Positions 1 to 8,568 of a stretch of DNA of 64,000 bases are shown one piece after another. Below the pieces are notes generated by a model, which made no database searches, was not told the DNA's origin, and saw only the letters and a program-made list of their open reading frames with translations. Position 1 is the stretch's first letter. Every line of letters starts with the position of its first letter. The DNA is from Paenibacillus nasutitermitis (GTDB taxonomy: Bacteria > Bacillota > Bacilli > Paenibacillales > Paenibacillaceae). The position numbers and the translations under genes were made by a program. The stretch lies in contig NZ_BMHP01000006.1 in the NCBI RefSeq assembly GCF_014641075.1, positions 124,001 to 188,000 on the forward strand, given 5' to 3'.

Positions 1-617
1 CGGACCGTAGACTGCTTTTGACCGATTGCCACATAAATACAGATAACGCCGTTACCTTTTTGGTTCACGATGGTATCGATGGCAATTTGGGTTTTACCTG
101 TTTGACGGTCTCCGATGATCAATTCCCGTTGGCCGCGGCCGATCGGAATCATCGCATCAATGGCTTTAATGCCTGTTTGCATCGGCTCGAATACCGATTT
201 ACGGGCCATAACGCCCGGAGCCGGTGATTCGATCGGACGCGCCTGCGTCGTGTTGATTGGACCATTGCCGTCAACCGGCTCGCCCAGTGCATTGACAACA
301 CGTCCGAGCAGCGCCTCGCCTACAGGAACTTCCATGATCCGGCCGGTTCTTTTTACCTGATCGCCTTCGCGGATACCTGTGTATGGACCCATGATAACGA
401 CACCGACGTTGCTTTCCTCAAGGTTGAGGGCCATGCCGATGACACCGTTGGAGAATTCGAGCAGTTCGCCTGCCATACAGTTTTCGAGTCCATGAACGCG
501 AGCAATACCGTCACCGATTTGGATGACCGTACCGACGTCGACAACTTGAATCTCGGATTTAAATTGTTCGATCTGTTGTTTAATCAGCGTGCTGATTTCA
601 TCAGGTCTGATACTCAA
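1..617 (-). CDS. atpA: ATP synthase F1 subunit alpha (N-terminal part)
   Basis: This is the first 205 residues of the alpha subunit of F1Fo ATP synthase, the non-catalytic nucleotide-binding subunit of the F1 head; the rest lies beyond the left edge. The P-loop GDRQTGKT is at residues 169-176, after the N-terminal beta-barrel domain, as in other AtpA proteins. I place the start at the TTG at 615-617, which gives MSIRPDEIST; the site AGGGGTGAG lies a few bases upstream. It is the last visible gene of the operon, 16 bp after atpH. The edge truncation is a window effect, not a mutation. Confidence 0.95.
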   Translation of the reverse strand, partial: MSIRPDEISTLIKQQIEQFKSEIQVVDVGTVIQIGDGIARVHGLENCMAGELLEFSNGVIGMALNLEESNVGVVIMGPYTGIREGDQVKRTGRIMEVPVGEALLGRVVNALGEPVDGNGPINTTQARPIESPAPGVMARKSVFEPMQTGIKAIDAMIPIGRGQRELIIGDRQTGKTQIAIDTIVNQKGNGVICIYVAIGQKQSTV

Positions 618-633
618 TTCCGCTCACCCCTAT

Positions 634-1182
634 CTACAATGCTTGAAATTTCAAAGATTGACCCAAACGCGACAGCTTGCCTTGCAGGCTGCCGTCATAC
701 AGCCGATCGCCGATACGCACCTGAATACCGCCAAGCAGCTCCGGCTTAACGATTTGATTCACAACGATTTGCTTGCCGACTATCGCACCGAATTTCATTT
801 GTACCTTGGTCAGTTCATCGGCGCTTAGCTGCTGGGCTGTGTATACCGTTGCCTGCGCCTGGCCAAGCGCTTCCCCGGCAAGCTTCACATAAGCTTCATA
901 AACATCGCCGATTATGGTGTGACGTCCCCGGGTAATAAGAACTTCCAGTGTATTTAGAACATTCACGGAAATTTTATCGGAAAAAGCGCCTTTGATAAGA
1001 GCGATTTTTTTCGATGTTTCGATATTGGGGAAACTGAGGAATTTACGGATCTCCGCATTTTTCTCAATGACCTCATCCACGACTTTCAGCTGCTGCTGGG
1101 TTTCCGCAATCGTGTTATTCAACTGGGCTATTTGGAACAACGCCTTCGCATAGCGCTTTGCAACTACGCTATCGCGGCTCAT
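634..1182 (-). CDS. atpH: ATP synthase F1 subunit delta
   Basis: The product is the 182-residue delta (OSCP-type) subunit, which joins the F1 head to the peripheral stalk of ATP synthase. The N-terminus MSRDSVVAKRYAKALFQ carries the typical AKRYAKALF signature, and the C-terminal part ends with the usual IGDRLYDGSLQGKL segment. Its ATG overlaps the TGA of atpF (ATGA arrangement), so translation is probably coupled. The position between atpF and atpA is the standard Bacillota order. Confidence 0.95.
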   Translation of the reverse strand: MSRDSVVAKRYAKALFQIAQLNNTIAETQQQLKVVDEVIEKNAEIRKFLSFPNIETSKKIALIKGAFSDKISVNVLNTLEVLITRGRHTIIGDVYEAYVKLAGEALGQAQATVYTAQQLSADELTKVQMKFGAIVGKQIVVNQIVKPELLGGIQVRIGDRLYDGSLQGKLSRLGQSLKFQAL

Positions 1183-1661
1183 TTACTTTCTACCTCTTTC
1201 AGGTATTGGTCAACAAGCTGCTCCTGCGATTTCTCATCGATTTGCTTCTCGATGATTTTGGAAGCGATCATAACAGACATGCCGCCGACTTGACTGCGAA
1301 GCGCGGCAATCGCTTTGTTTTTCTCCACTTCGATATCGCTGACCGCTTCATTTTTCAAACGGGTTGCTTCAGCTTTTGCAGATTGCATAATGTCATCCGC
1401 TTGCTTGGTGCTTGTTAATTTCGATTGCTCGATAATATCGTAAGCCTCTTTGCGTGCCTGCTGAAGCGCTTGCTTCTGCTCTTCCAGTTGCTGGCTTGCC
1501 TGCAAACGGCTTTCTTCCGCCGTTTTCATTTGATCCTGTACCAGTTGCCTGCGCTGTTCCATCACACCCATCAAGGGTCCGAGGGCATATTTGCTGAGCA
1601 GCCACAATAACAGAAGGAACGCTATAATGGTAAATACGGTTGATTCCCAGACGAAAGACAT
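1179..1661 (-). CDS. atpF: ATP synthase Fo subunit b
   Basis: This encodes the membrane-anchored peripheral stalk subunit b, about 160 residues. One hydrophobic helix near residues 9-27 is followed by a long charged helix rich in Glu, Gln, Lys and Ala, as expected for the dimeric stator. I chose the ATG at 1661 (MSFVWESTVF) because AAAGGAGTG sits seven bases before it; an in-frame upstream extension has no such site. It lies between atpE and atpH and overlaps atpH by four bases. Confidence 0.94.
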   Translation of the reverse strand: MSFVWESTVFTIIAFLLLLWLLSKYALGPLMGVMEQRRQLVQDQMKTAEESRLQASQQLEEQKQALQQARKEAYDIIEQSKLTSTKQADDIMQSAKAEATRLKNEAVSDIEVEKNKAIAALRSQVGGMSVMIASKIIEKQIDEKSQEQLVDQYLKEVESK

Positions 1662-1764
1662 CGTTGACACTCCTTTCCGCAAACCTGAATCATATTAATG
1701 GTGCCAATCAAAACGAAGGCGTGGATGGCCTTGACCAACCCCGCCATGCCGTTATATGGATTAC

Positions 1765-1980
1765 TTAAGCTCCAAAGTAAAGAAGGAAGCCGATAACAAC
1801 GCCGATGATTGGAACTACCTCAACGATACCAACACCGATAAACATCGTCGTTTGAAGCGTACCGCGAAGCTCAGGCTGACGGGAAATCCCTTCAACTGTT
1901 TTGCTGACGATCATACCATTACCAATACCCGCACCCAATGCTCCCAATCCAATTGCCAATGCTGCTGCCAAATATTCCAT
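1765..1980 (-). CDS. atpE: ATP synthase Fo subunit c (ring proteolipid)
   Basis: The 71-residue c subunit forms two transmembrane helices joined by the polar RQP loop (residues 34-36). The ion-carrying carboxylate is Glu54 in the second helix (GIVEVVPI). The residue after it is Val rather than the Ser or Thr seen in sodium-binding rings, so a proton ring is likely. The first helix has the glycine-rich repeat LGALGAGIGNG needed for helix packing. AGGAGG precedes the ATG by nine bases. Confidence 0.96.
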   Translation of the reverse strand: MEYLAAALAIGLGALGAGIGNGMIVSKTVEGISRQPELRGTLQTTMFIGVGIVEVVPIIGVVIGFLLYFGA

Positions 1981-2082
1981 TTTTGAAATCCTCCTAAAAG
2001 TAGGTTATTTTTTTGTCTTGCTTGTATATATGACTCCCGTCAAAGAAGCTAAGTAGCCCCTAGGTTGCGGGATTTGTGCCTG

Positions 2083-2850
2083 TTAATGATCCTCTTCGTG
2101 CACTGTCGCCTGCGAGATATAAACCATAGTCAGAATGGTGAACAGGAAGGCTTGAATCGCTCCGACGAACAAACTGAATGCCTGCCAGGCCGCCAGAAGC
2201 GGAATCCCTACGACGCCAAGCATCAGAATTGTGGAAATCAGCACCTCACCCGCGAAAATGTTAGCGTACAAACGGAGTGAAAGCGTAAGAGGCTTGGACA
2301 GCTCCTTCAGAATATTAAGCGGGAAGAAAATCGCAAACGGCTCAAAGTAGTGCTTGAGGTAATGCTTGCGGTTCTGCTTAAGACCCAGGAAATGAACCAG
2401 GAAAATAACAATAATCGCAAGACCTGCCGTACAGGCCAGATCCGCTGTCGGCGATTTCCACCAGCCAACATGTGCGTGACCGCCATCTTTGTCCAAATCG
2501 GCTTGGGAAACGATTTCAGTACCCGCGAAAGCAAAGGTTTCATGATGCTCGGTTATAACACCGAACGGCAGACCCAGTAAGTTGGATACAAAGATAAACA
2601 GAATCAGGGTAATCCCCAGATTGATGTAACTCTTTGCCTTGCTAAGGGGCATTGTGCTTGCAATGGTATTGTGTACGAACTCAATAATCCACTCCATAAA
2701 GTTTTGCATTTTGGAAGGATTCGTCACTGATAGATTACCTACCGCCACTCGTGCCAGAATAAAGACAATCAGACAGGAAACGATGATGGACAACCAGGTG
2801 GAAAGATCAATGTGAAGGCCTCCAACGTCAATAACCGGAAAAATATGCAT
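2083..2850 (-). CDS. atpB: ATP synthase Fo subunit a
   Basis: This is the 255-residue a subunit, which provides the proton half-channels facing the c ring. Several hydrophobic helices are visible. The essential arginine is Arg193 within the conserved stretch SLRLYANIFAGE. A histidine- and aspartate-containing loop at about residues 101-130 (HHETFAF, DKDGGHAH) is longer than in B. subtilis. It lies between atpI and atpE in the operon. Confidence 0.95.
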   Translation of the reverse strand: MHIFPVIDVGGLHIDLSTWLSIIVSCLIVFILARVAVGNLSVTNPSKMQNFMEWIIEFVHNTIASTMPLSKAKSYINLGITLILFIFVSNLLGLPFGVITEHHETFAFAGTEIVSQADLDKDGGHAHVGWWKSPTADLACTAGLAIIVIFLVHFLGLKQNRKHYLKHYFEPFAIFFPLNILKELSKPLTLSLRLYANIFAGEVLISTILMLGVVGIPLLAAWQAFSLFVGAIQAFLFTILTMVYISQATVHEEDH

Positions 2851-2860
2851 GCTTTTGTTT

Positions 2861-3238
2861 TCACCCCTTTCCGCTATGCTTTGAATAGGTTACGGCCGTG
2901 ATCAGAAAAACAGCAATCTGTACATAGAAAGATGCAGACAAAGTTGCCGCCACATCCAGATGTTGAGGAACTTTATTGGCGATCATGACAACAAGCAGAA
3001 CGGTAGCGAGCCTTCCGGCCAGGCCGATGCTCACCCTTCTTGGACCCTGTTCGACAACCGTCTGGCCAAGAAGCTCGATTCGCCTTTGCAGCAGGTAGGC
3101 ATTAAACATGCTTGCTGCGCAGCCGACGACAATTCCCGCGGCCACCGTCTTCAAAGAAGGGACCAACAGCCAAAATACGATGCATAGCGACATTAAATAC
3201 AGAGCTGACCGCATTGCTTTCTTAAAGATCTCATTCAT
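2861..3238 (-). CDS. atpI: ATP synthase subunit I-like membrane protein
   Basis: This small membrane protein of 125 residues has four predicted hydrophobic segments. AtpI proteins assist assembly of the c ring. The call rests on its place directly before atpB and its AtpI-like pattern (FNAYLLQRRIELLG, then GLAGRLATVLL). The ATG at 3238 (MNEIFKKAMRS) is preceded by GGAGG at good spacing; the upstream reading frame is probably not translated. It overlaps the end of the upstream atpZ-like gene by eight bases. Confidence 0.85.
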   Translation of the reverse strand: MNEIFKKAMRSALYLMSLCIVFWLLVPSLKTVAAGIVVGCAASMFNAYLLQRRIELLGQTVVEQGPRRVSIGLAGRLATVLLVVMIANKVPQHLDVAATLSASFYVQIAVFLITAVTYSKHSGKG

Positions 3239-3452
3239 CGGTGTCCTCCAATACGACCTTGACAAGCAATATACAGGACAGAATGCCGGCAGCCAGGCCA
3301 ACTAGAACGCCGCCAATGATCCAGCCTTGCGAATTACCTATCCATTTGCCGACAAAATAGCCCAATAAGACACAAATTGCGAAGTCCAAGCCCATAACGC
3401 CAACCAGACCTGCAGCCCGCCAGGGGTTGTCTGACTTACCCTTATTGTTCAT
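3231..3452 (-). CDS. atpZ: AtpZ/AtpI family accessory protein
   Basis: The 73-residue protein has two hydrophobic helices separated by GKWIGNSQGW, the usual form of the AtpZ family found as first gene of Bacillota ATP synthase operons. AtpZ and AtpI together have been linked to magnesium or calcium transport and to c-ring assembly in other bacilli; for this copy that is inference. The ATG at 3452 follows GGAAGGT by about eight bases. The gene overlaps atpI, so the two are likely co-translated. Confidence 0.8.
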   Translation of the reverse strand: MNNKGKSDNPWRAAGLVGVMGLDFAICVLLGYFVGKWIGNSQGWIIGGVLVGLAAGILSCILLVKVVLEDTDE

Positions 3453-3479
3453 GGCTTTACCTTCCGTCAATCCTTATAC

Positions 3480-3509
3480 ATTTTATCGAAGCGACGTAAC
3501 GTTTGTCAA
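3480..3509 (-). promoter_or_regulatory. Probable sigma-A promoter of the ATP synthase operon
   Basis: Read on the minus strand, TTGACA (3509-3504) is followed after 18 bases by TAAAAT (3485-3480). It lies about 27 bases upstream of the atpZ start. A small CATACAG/CTGTATG hairpin at about 3585-3605, just downstream of wecB, could attenuate read-through into this operon, but it lacks a good U-tract. Confidence 0.6.
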
Positions 3510-3641
3510 TTGATATAAATTCAAACAGTTTGTGAACGCAAGCCCGCAAAGCCTTGATACATCAAGGTTTTCCCAGTCTGCAAACCATACAGTACCACTG
3601 TATGCTGTGCTGTTTGGTTTCATGCGCCGATTCTCACTCAA

Positions 3642-4790
3642 CTATGAACGTTGTGTGAACGGCTCGGGACGCTCGCTGCTTCTCCCAAAATGATGCAGGA
3701 TCGCCTGGACAATCCTTGGCGAAGCTTTTCCATCGCCATAAGGATTTGCCGATTTGCTCATCCGTTCATACAGCGCGGCATCCTTTAGAAGCGCGCGGGC
3801 GCGAGTGTAAACCACTTCTTCGTCGGTGCCCACAAGCTCAAGTGTCCCCGCTTCGATTCCTTCCGGACGTTCTGTCGTATCCCGCAGCACCAATGTCGGA
3901 ACACCGAACGAGGGCGCTTCTTCCTGCAGCCCGCCGGAATCGGTCATGATCATATAGGTATGGGGGTAGAAGTTATGGAATTCGAATACGTCGAGCGGGT
4001 CGATCAGCTTAATCCGCGGGTGATTGCCAAGAATTTCATTGGCCGGCTCCCGTACAGCCGGGTTGGGATGCACGGCATAAACGAAGGCCACATCCTCGAA
4101 TTCATCGGCAATGCGCTTAACTGCCTGAAAAATGTTGCGGTGCGGCTGGCCGAGCGCTTCGCGGCGGTGAGCCGTCATCAGCACCAGACGTTTGCCTTCC
4201 GCCCAGTCGATAATGGGATGCGAGAACGACTTGTCCACCGTATATTCGAAAACATCCGTAGCCGTGTTTCCCGTCACATAAATGCCTGCCTCCGGCTTGT
4301 TTTCCTGGCGGAGATTATTAGCCGCTTGCTCGGTCGGGGCAAAATGGATATCGGACAGAACACCAGCAAGCTGGCGGTTCATTTCTTCCGGATAAGGCGA
4401 CATTTTGTTCCATGTTCGCAGGCCCGCTTCCACATGACCTACCTGGATCTGCTGGATAAACGAGGCATAGCTCGCCAGAAATGTCGTTTGCGTATCGCCG
4501 TGGACCAGCACGATATCCGGCTTCGATTCCCGCAGAATCGGCTCAAGCCCTTCAAGCACCCGCACTGTCGTTCCCGTCAACGTCTGACGCTCCTGCATCA
4601 CATTAAGATCGTAGTTCGGCATGATCTCAAAAAAATCGAGCACCTGATCCAGCATTTTCCTATGCTGGGCGGTTACACAAACGATCGATTCAATCGCATC
4701 CGGATGCTTCTGCAGCTCCAGAACCAGCGGAGCCATCTTCACAGCTTCCGGACGCGTTCCGAAAATGGTCATTACCTTCAGTTTAGCCAA
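3642..4790 (-). CDS. wecB: UDP-N-acetylglucosamine 2-epimerase (non-hydrolysing)
   Basis: This 382-residue cytosolic enzyme interconverts UDP-GlcNAc and UDP-ManNAc, the donor for wall teichoic acid linkage units and other surface polymers. Family marks include the N-terminal GTRPEAVKMAPL, the HGDTQTT and HVEAGLR segments, the TAHRRE motif and MTDSGGLQEEAP near the UDP-binding site. The start is TTG at 4790 with AGGAGTG seven bases upstream. In Bacillus the orthologue is called mnaA. It lies between upp and the ATP synthase operon, an arrangement common in Paenibacillus. Confidence 0.93.
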   Translation of the reverse strand: MAKLKVMTIFGTRPEAVKMAPLVLELQKHPDAIESIVCVTAQHRKMLDQVLDFFEIMPNYDLNVMQERQTLTGTTVRVLEGLEPILRESKPDIVLVHGDTQTTFLASYASFIQQIQVGHVEAGLRTWNKMSPYPEEMNRQLAGVLSDIHFAPTEQAANNLRQENKPEAGIYVTGNTATDVFEYTVDKSFSHPIIDWAEGKRLVLMTAHRREALGQPHRNIFQAVKRIADEFEDVAFVYAVHPNPAVREPANEILGNHPRIKLIDPLDVFEFHNFYPHTYMIMTDSGGLQEEAPSFGVPTLVLRDTTERPEGIEAGTLELVGTDEEVVYTRARALLKDAALYERMSKSANPYGDGKASPRIVQAILHHFGRSSERPEPFTQRS

Positions 4791-4883
4791 TAATTGTCAC
4801 TCCTATGATAAATTGATGCGTTAGCGCCCGGATCTCTTCGGCTTCCTTATAAGTCTGAAACCAAAGACCCGTTCCGGGCCTTC

Positions 4884-5513
4884 TTATTTCGTTCCGTACA
4901 TGCGGTCTCCGGCGTCTCCGAGACCCGGGACGATGTAACCGTGCTCATTCAAACGTTCATCAAGCGCTGCCAGAAAAATATCCACATCGGGATGTGCCTT
5001 CTGTACGGCAGCCACGCCTTCAGGCGCCGCAATCAAGCACATTAGCTTGATCTGCTGGCAGCCGCGCTGCTTCAGGGTCCGGATCGCCGCATTGGCAGAT
5101 CCGCCCGTAGCGAGCATAGGATCAATCACAATCAGCATCCGCTGGGTGGCATCGGCAGGCAGATTGACATAATATTCAGCCGGTATAAGGGTATCCGGGT
5201 CGCGGTACAAACCGATATGTCCTACTTTTGCCGCCGGAATCAGCTTCAGCATGCCATCGACCATTCCAAGTCCTGCACGAAGGACAGGTATAAGACCCAA
5301 CATCCGTCCCGATATCACTTTCCCGACAGCTTCAGTCACCGGCGTGTTGACCGGTACGGACTCCAAAGGGATATCCCGCGTAATTTCATAGGCCATCAAC
5401 GTTGCTACTTCATCCACCAGCTCGCGAAAATCCTTCGTGTTGGTTTCTTTGTCGCGGATATGCGTCAGCTTATGTTGAATGAGCGGGTGGTCACAAATCG
5501 TCAAACTGCCCAA
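4884..5513 (-). CDS. upp: Uracil phosphoribosyltransferase
   Basis: The 209-residue enzyme converts uracil and PRPP to UMP in pyrimidine salvage. The PRPP-binding loop is visible as VIDPMLATGGSA, and the uracil-binding end as HGYIVPGLGDAGDRMYGTK. The start is the TTG at 5513: AGGAGG stands eight bases before it, and the ATG overlapping that site leads to a stop in another frame. It follows glyA at a distance, as in Bacillus, but here with the GRDP-like gene between them. Confidence 0.95.
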   Translation of the reverse strand: MGSLTICDHPLIQHKLTHIRDKETNTKDFRELVDEVATLMAYEITRDIPLESVPVNTPVTEAVGKVISGRMLGLIPVLRAGLGMVDGMLKLIPAAKVGHIGLYRDPDTLIPAEYYVNLPADATQRMLIVIDPMLATGGSANAAIRTLKQRGCQQIKLMCLIAAPEGVAAVQKAHPDVDIFLAALDERLNEHGYIVPGLGDAGDRMYGTK

Positions 5514-5591
5514 AGTTTCATCCTCCTGTAGAAGCGTTTCATCCCTGTTTAGAGCATGCTCAATCTTTACAATCCTATCACAACCTCGTCT

Positions 5592-5600
5592 ATTATAGCA
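5592..5600 (-). promoter_or_regulatory. Extended -10 promoter element for upp
   Basis: On the minus strand TGC-TATAAT forms an extended -10 about 80 bases upstream of the upp start. No convincing -35 is seen at 16-18 bases. The 5514-5817 gap otherwise holds only this element and the terminator at 5634-5673. Confidence 0.5.
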
Positions 5601-5633
5601 TCGGTTGCCTCATTATGCACTGCCAAGCAAAAA

Positions 5634-5673
5634 TTGAAAAAAAACCGGCCCTCCGCTAAATCGGAGTCCGGTT
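5634..5673 (-). terminator. Rho-independent terminator after the GRDP-like gene
   Basis: The stem AACCGG..CTCCG / CGGAG..CCGGTT closes on a six-base loop. Read on the minus strand it is followed by a run of eight T. It ends transcription coming from the gene at 5818-6897 before upp. Confidence 0.8.
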
Positions 5674-5817
5674 ATACAAGCTTCAACGATCCTCAGGCGC
5701 GCATCACGAATGCCACAGCACCCCGCTTTCGCGCGTAATTGACCTTCTTTATAATATACCCTTTTCCCGCCGGAACCTTACGTGGCCAGGGACGCAGCAC
5801 TCTGCCTCCGCAGATCC

Positions 5818-6897
5818 TTAATCTCCTCCTCCGCCTCCGCAGGAGGAGCCGCAGGAAGAACTGCAGGATGAACCTCCGCCGCCATCGCCGGACCCGCTGT
5901 CGCCGCCGGACCCGCCGCAGGAAGAATTGTCAGGACTGCCGTCATGCCCTCCATCATTGTCGTCACGGTCGGAATACGATCCGCAGCCTGATGAAGAATA
6001 TGCATCCCCTCGTTCCTTCTTATACGCTTCTTCCATGCCGTTTTCGAATTGGTCCGCAGGAAGCATGGAAGAGAGGAACAATGCGCCGGAGAAAGCCCCT
6101 GTCATAAACAGCGGATCGGACCATTGGTGAGACCGGCCAGTTGTATATCCGCTTTCTATGCCGCTGCGCGCCTTGTAGGCAAGCTCTTTGCCGCGTCCGA
6201 TTATGTAGTCAGCGGCTTCTTGCAGATCCGGATATTTCTCAAGCGCTTTGACATTAAAATAGCTTCGCCGAAGCTCGTCCGCGCTCAACCGCTCCAGCGT
6301 TTCCATCCGTTCCTGAGAAAGCGGCGTGTGGTAGAAAGATCCCCACAATTGGCCGCTTGCCGGTGCCATCACAAACAGCTCACCATAGATCCAGTCAAAC
6401 CACGCCCGCTCGCCCTGCTCCGGACTACTCCCGTCCCCATGCGGGGCATGATGGATCAGGCCGCCGCTAAGCTGTGTGCAGAACTGCTCGTATTCCCGGG
6501 TAAACATCAGCATTTCATGCCAGACGTCGTCGACCTTGTCACTATACATCGGCACCCCGCGCATAATCGCGCACATGAGGAAATAACGCTTCAATTCAAA
6601 CCACAGCCACTTCCACTGCTGATCCCGCAGAGAGGGCTGATTTCTAAGAATCCGGTCTTTCACCCTGGCCTCCAGGTCAGCAGACAATACAGTTTCAAGC
6701 CGCATGGCGGCAGCTCTTGCAGGATGACCCTCAGGAACGCCAAGCACCTCAGGCGGTTTACGATTGGAGGAGGTAACGGATTTGCGGGAAGAATGCGGAC
6801 GAGATGAGCTCTTGATGCGGGATTTCCCGTTATTCGAACGCGATATGAGAATAAAAACAATAGCAATGAACAACACAACAATCACAAAACCACCCAT
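5818..6897 (-). CDS. GRDP-like membrane protein with Gly/Ser/Cys-rich tail
   Basis: This 359-residue protein has one N-terminal hydrophobic helix (residues 3-19), a basic Ser-rich linker, a helical domain and a tail from about residue 300 made almost only of Gly, Ser, Asp and Cys (for example SSCSSSCGSSCGGGGGD). The domain contains DDVWHEMLMFTREYEQFC at residues 123-140. This matches the D-x-x-W-H ... Y-x-x-F-C pattern of glycine-rich-domain-containing (GRDP-like) proteins. Function is unknown. The ribosome site is weak (GGGTGAT). The cysteine-rich tail resembles those of bacterial TIGR04222-type proteins. Confidence 0.7.
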   Translation of the reverse strand: MGGFVIVVLFIAIVFILISRSNNGKSRIKSSSRPHSSRKSVTSSNRKPPEVLGVPEGHPARAAAMRLETVLSADLEARVKDRILRNQPSLRDQQWKWLWFELKRYFLMCAIMRGVPMYSDKVDDVWHEMLMFTREYEQFCTQLSGGLIHHAPHGDGSSPEQGERAWFDWIYGELFVMAPASGQLWGSFYHTPLSQERMETLERLSADELRRSYFNVKALEKYPDLQEAADYIIGRGKELAYKARSGIESGYTTGRSHQWSDPLFMTGAFSGALFLSSMLPADQFENGMEEAYKKERGDAYSSSGCGSYSDRDDNDGGHDGSPDNSSCGGSGGDSGSGDGGGGSSCSSSCGSSCGGGGGD

Positions 6898-7131
6898 AGC
6901 TTATCACCCGCTTTTATTGGATTCGATTAATCATAGCATGAACAAACCCGTTCCTTCAGTCGTTTTAGGTAAACTTTAGACTGCGATCCGGCATGCTGAA
7001 TTAAATTGTCCGGAGGTTTCCTTCGCAGTTTGTCCACTCATCCGGCAATTCAGGCTGCGGTCATTATTTAAACATAAATCGCTGCAAAGAAACGGGCCAA
7101 GTCCAGCCCCGCTATAGTCTATTTGCAATAG

Positions 7132-7182
7132 AAAAGGCTGCTGCGCTTGTCCTCGCGGACTTGCGCAGCAGCCTTGCTTTTT
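7132..7182. terminator. Bidirectional-looking terminator downstream of glyA
   Basis: A 13-bp perfect stem (AAGGCTGCTGCGC / GCGCAGCAGCCTT) spans 7134-7146 and 7163-7175, with GTCC/GGAC in the loop. T-runs flank it in both directions: six T on the plus side, TTTTCTATT on the minus side. It most likely ends glyA transcripts. The remainder of 6898-7131 shows nothing I recognise. Confidence 0.75.
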
Positions 7183-7201
7183 TGGCGAAGAGGCCGCCGG
7201 A

Positions 7202-8449
7202 TTAATATTTCAATTCAGGATACAGCGGGTACTGCGAGGTCAGATCGCTGACCATGCCGCGGGCTTTCTCAAGCACCGCTTCGTCTTTCGGGCTCTTCAG
7301 CGTCATAGCGATAACTTCCGCAATGGTCTTCATCGCTTCAACGCCCATTCCCCGCGACGTCGCCGCCGGAGTGCCGATACGCACGCCGCTTGTGATAAAC
7401 GGACTGGTCGGATCAAACGGAATGGCATTTTTGTTAACGGTGATTTGTACGGAGTCGAGCACATGCTCCGCGTCTTTGCCGGTAATGTTCAGGCTGCGCA
7501 GATCAATCAGCATCAGGTGATTGTCCGTACCGCCAGAAACGATATTGATGCCTTTGGCAATCAGCGCTTCAGACAGCGCTTTGGCGTTGTCGACAACGTT
7601 TTTGCCGTAGGTTTTGAATGAAGGATCCAGCGCTTCGCCAAAAGCAACCGCTTTGGCTGCAATGATATGCATCAACGGACCGCCTTGAGAACCCGGGAAC
7701 ACGGCTTTGTCAATGGCTTGCGCCCATGCTTTGCGGCAAAGGATCATGCCGCCGCGGGGTCCGCGAAGCGTTTTGTGCGTTGTGGTCGTAACGAAATGTG
7801 CATGCGGTACCGGGCTTGGATGAAGACCGGCGGCAACCAGGCCGGCAATATGCGCCATATCGACGAAGAACAGCGCGCCTACGTCGTTTGCAATTTTGCC
7901 CAATGCTTCAAAATCAATAATACGCGGGTAGGCCGACGCGCCGGCTACGATCATTTTCGGACGGTGCTTGAACGCAAGCTTGCGCACTTCTTCATAATCG
8001 ATCGTAAATGTATTCTCATTGACGCCGTAAGAAACGAAATTATACAAAATCCCCGATGCGTTGACCGGGCTGCCGTGCGTCAGATGTCCGCCATGCGCCA
8101 GGTTCATGCCGAGTACGGTGTCGCCGGCATTTAAAGCCGCGAGGTAAACAGCCATGTTCGCTTGCGCGCCCGAATGGGGCTGTACATTGGCATGCTCGGC
8201 GCCGAAAAGCTCTTTCGCGCGGTTACGGGCGATATCCTCGGCAATATCCACATGCTCGCAGCCACCATAGTAGCGTTTGCCCGGATAGCCTTCGGCATAT
8301 TTATTCGTCAACACCGTTCCCATTGCTTCCAGAACGGCTTCGGAGACAATGTTCTCGGATGCAATCAGTTCAATATTGTCGCGTTGGCGCTGCAGCTCCA
8401 GTCCAAGCGCTTTTACCAGTTCAGGGTCTTGTTTGCGTAAATGTTCCAT
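7202..8449 (-). CDS. glyA: Serine hydroxymethyltransferase
   Basis: This 415-residue PLP enzyme converts serine and tetrahydrofolate to glycine and methylene-tetrahydrofolate, feeding one-carbon metabolism. The PLP-lysine motif VTTTTHKTLRGPRGGMIL is intact, as are the N-terminal ELIASENIVS and the YPGKRYYGG segments. AGGAGG stands before the ATG at 8449. It lies downstream of ywlG and rpiB, the same neighbourhood as in B. subtilis. A terminator hairpin follows it. Confidence 0.97.
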   Translation of the reverse strand: MEHLRKQDPELVKALGLELQRQRDNIELIASENIVSEAVLEAMGTVLTNKYAEGYPGKRYYGGCEHVDIAEDIARNRAKELFGAEHANVQPHSGAQANMAVYLAALNAGDTVLGMNLAHGGHLTHGSPVNASGILYNFVSYGVNENTFTIDYEEVRKLAFKHRPKMIVAGASAYPRIIDFEALGKIANDVGALFFVDMAHIAGLVAAGLHPSPVPHAHFVTTTTHKTLRGPRGGMILCRKAWAQAIDKAVFPGSQGGPLMHIIAAKAVAFGEALDPSFKTYGKNVVDNAKALSEALIAKGINIVSGGTDNHLMLIDLRSLNITGKDAEHVLDSVQITVNKNAIPFDPTSPFITSGVRIGTPAATSRGMGVEAMKTIAEVIAMTLKSPKDEAVLEKARGMVSDLTSQYPLYPELKY

Positions 8450-8568
8450 GGTTGTTATTCCTCCTTAAATTTGAGCGCCTCTGCCCGCATCGCGCTGGAA
8501 TGGTGTCGCAATTGATGCTGGCGGCGATAATGAATGTACGTTACGTTTTCGGATCTCTTGCTTTTGCT

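Noticed and set aside
1765..1980. Possible sodium-driven ATP synthase
   Set aside because: The residue after Glu54 of subunit c is Val, not Ser or Thr, and no other sodium ligand pattern is present; a proton ring is more likely.
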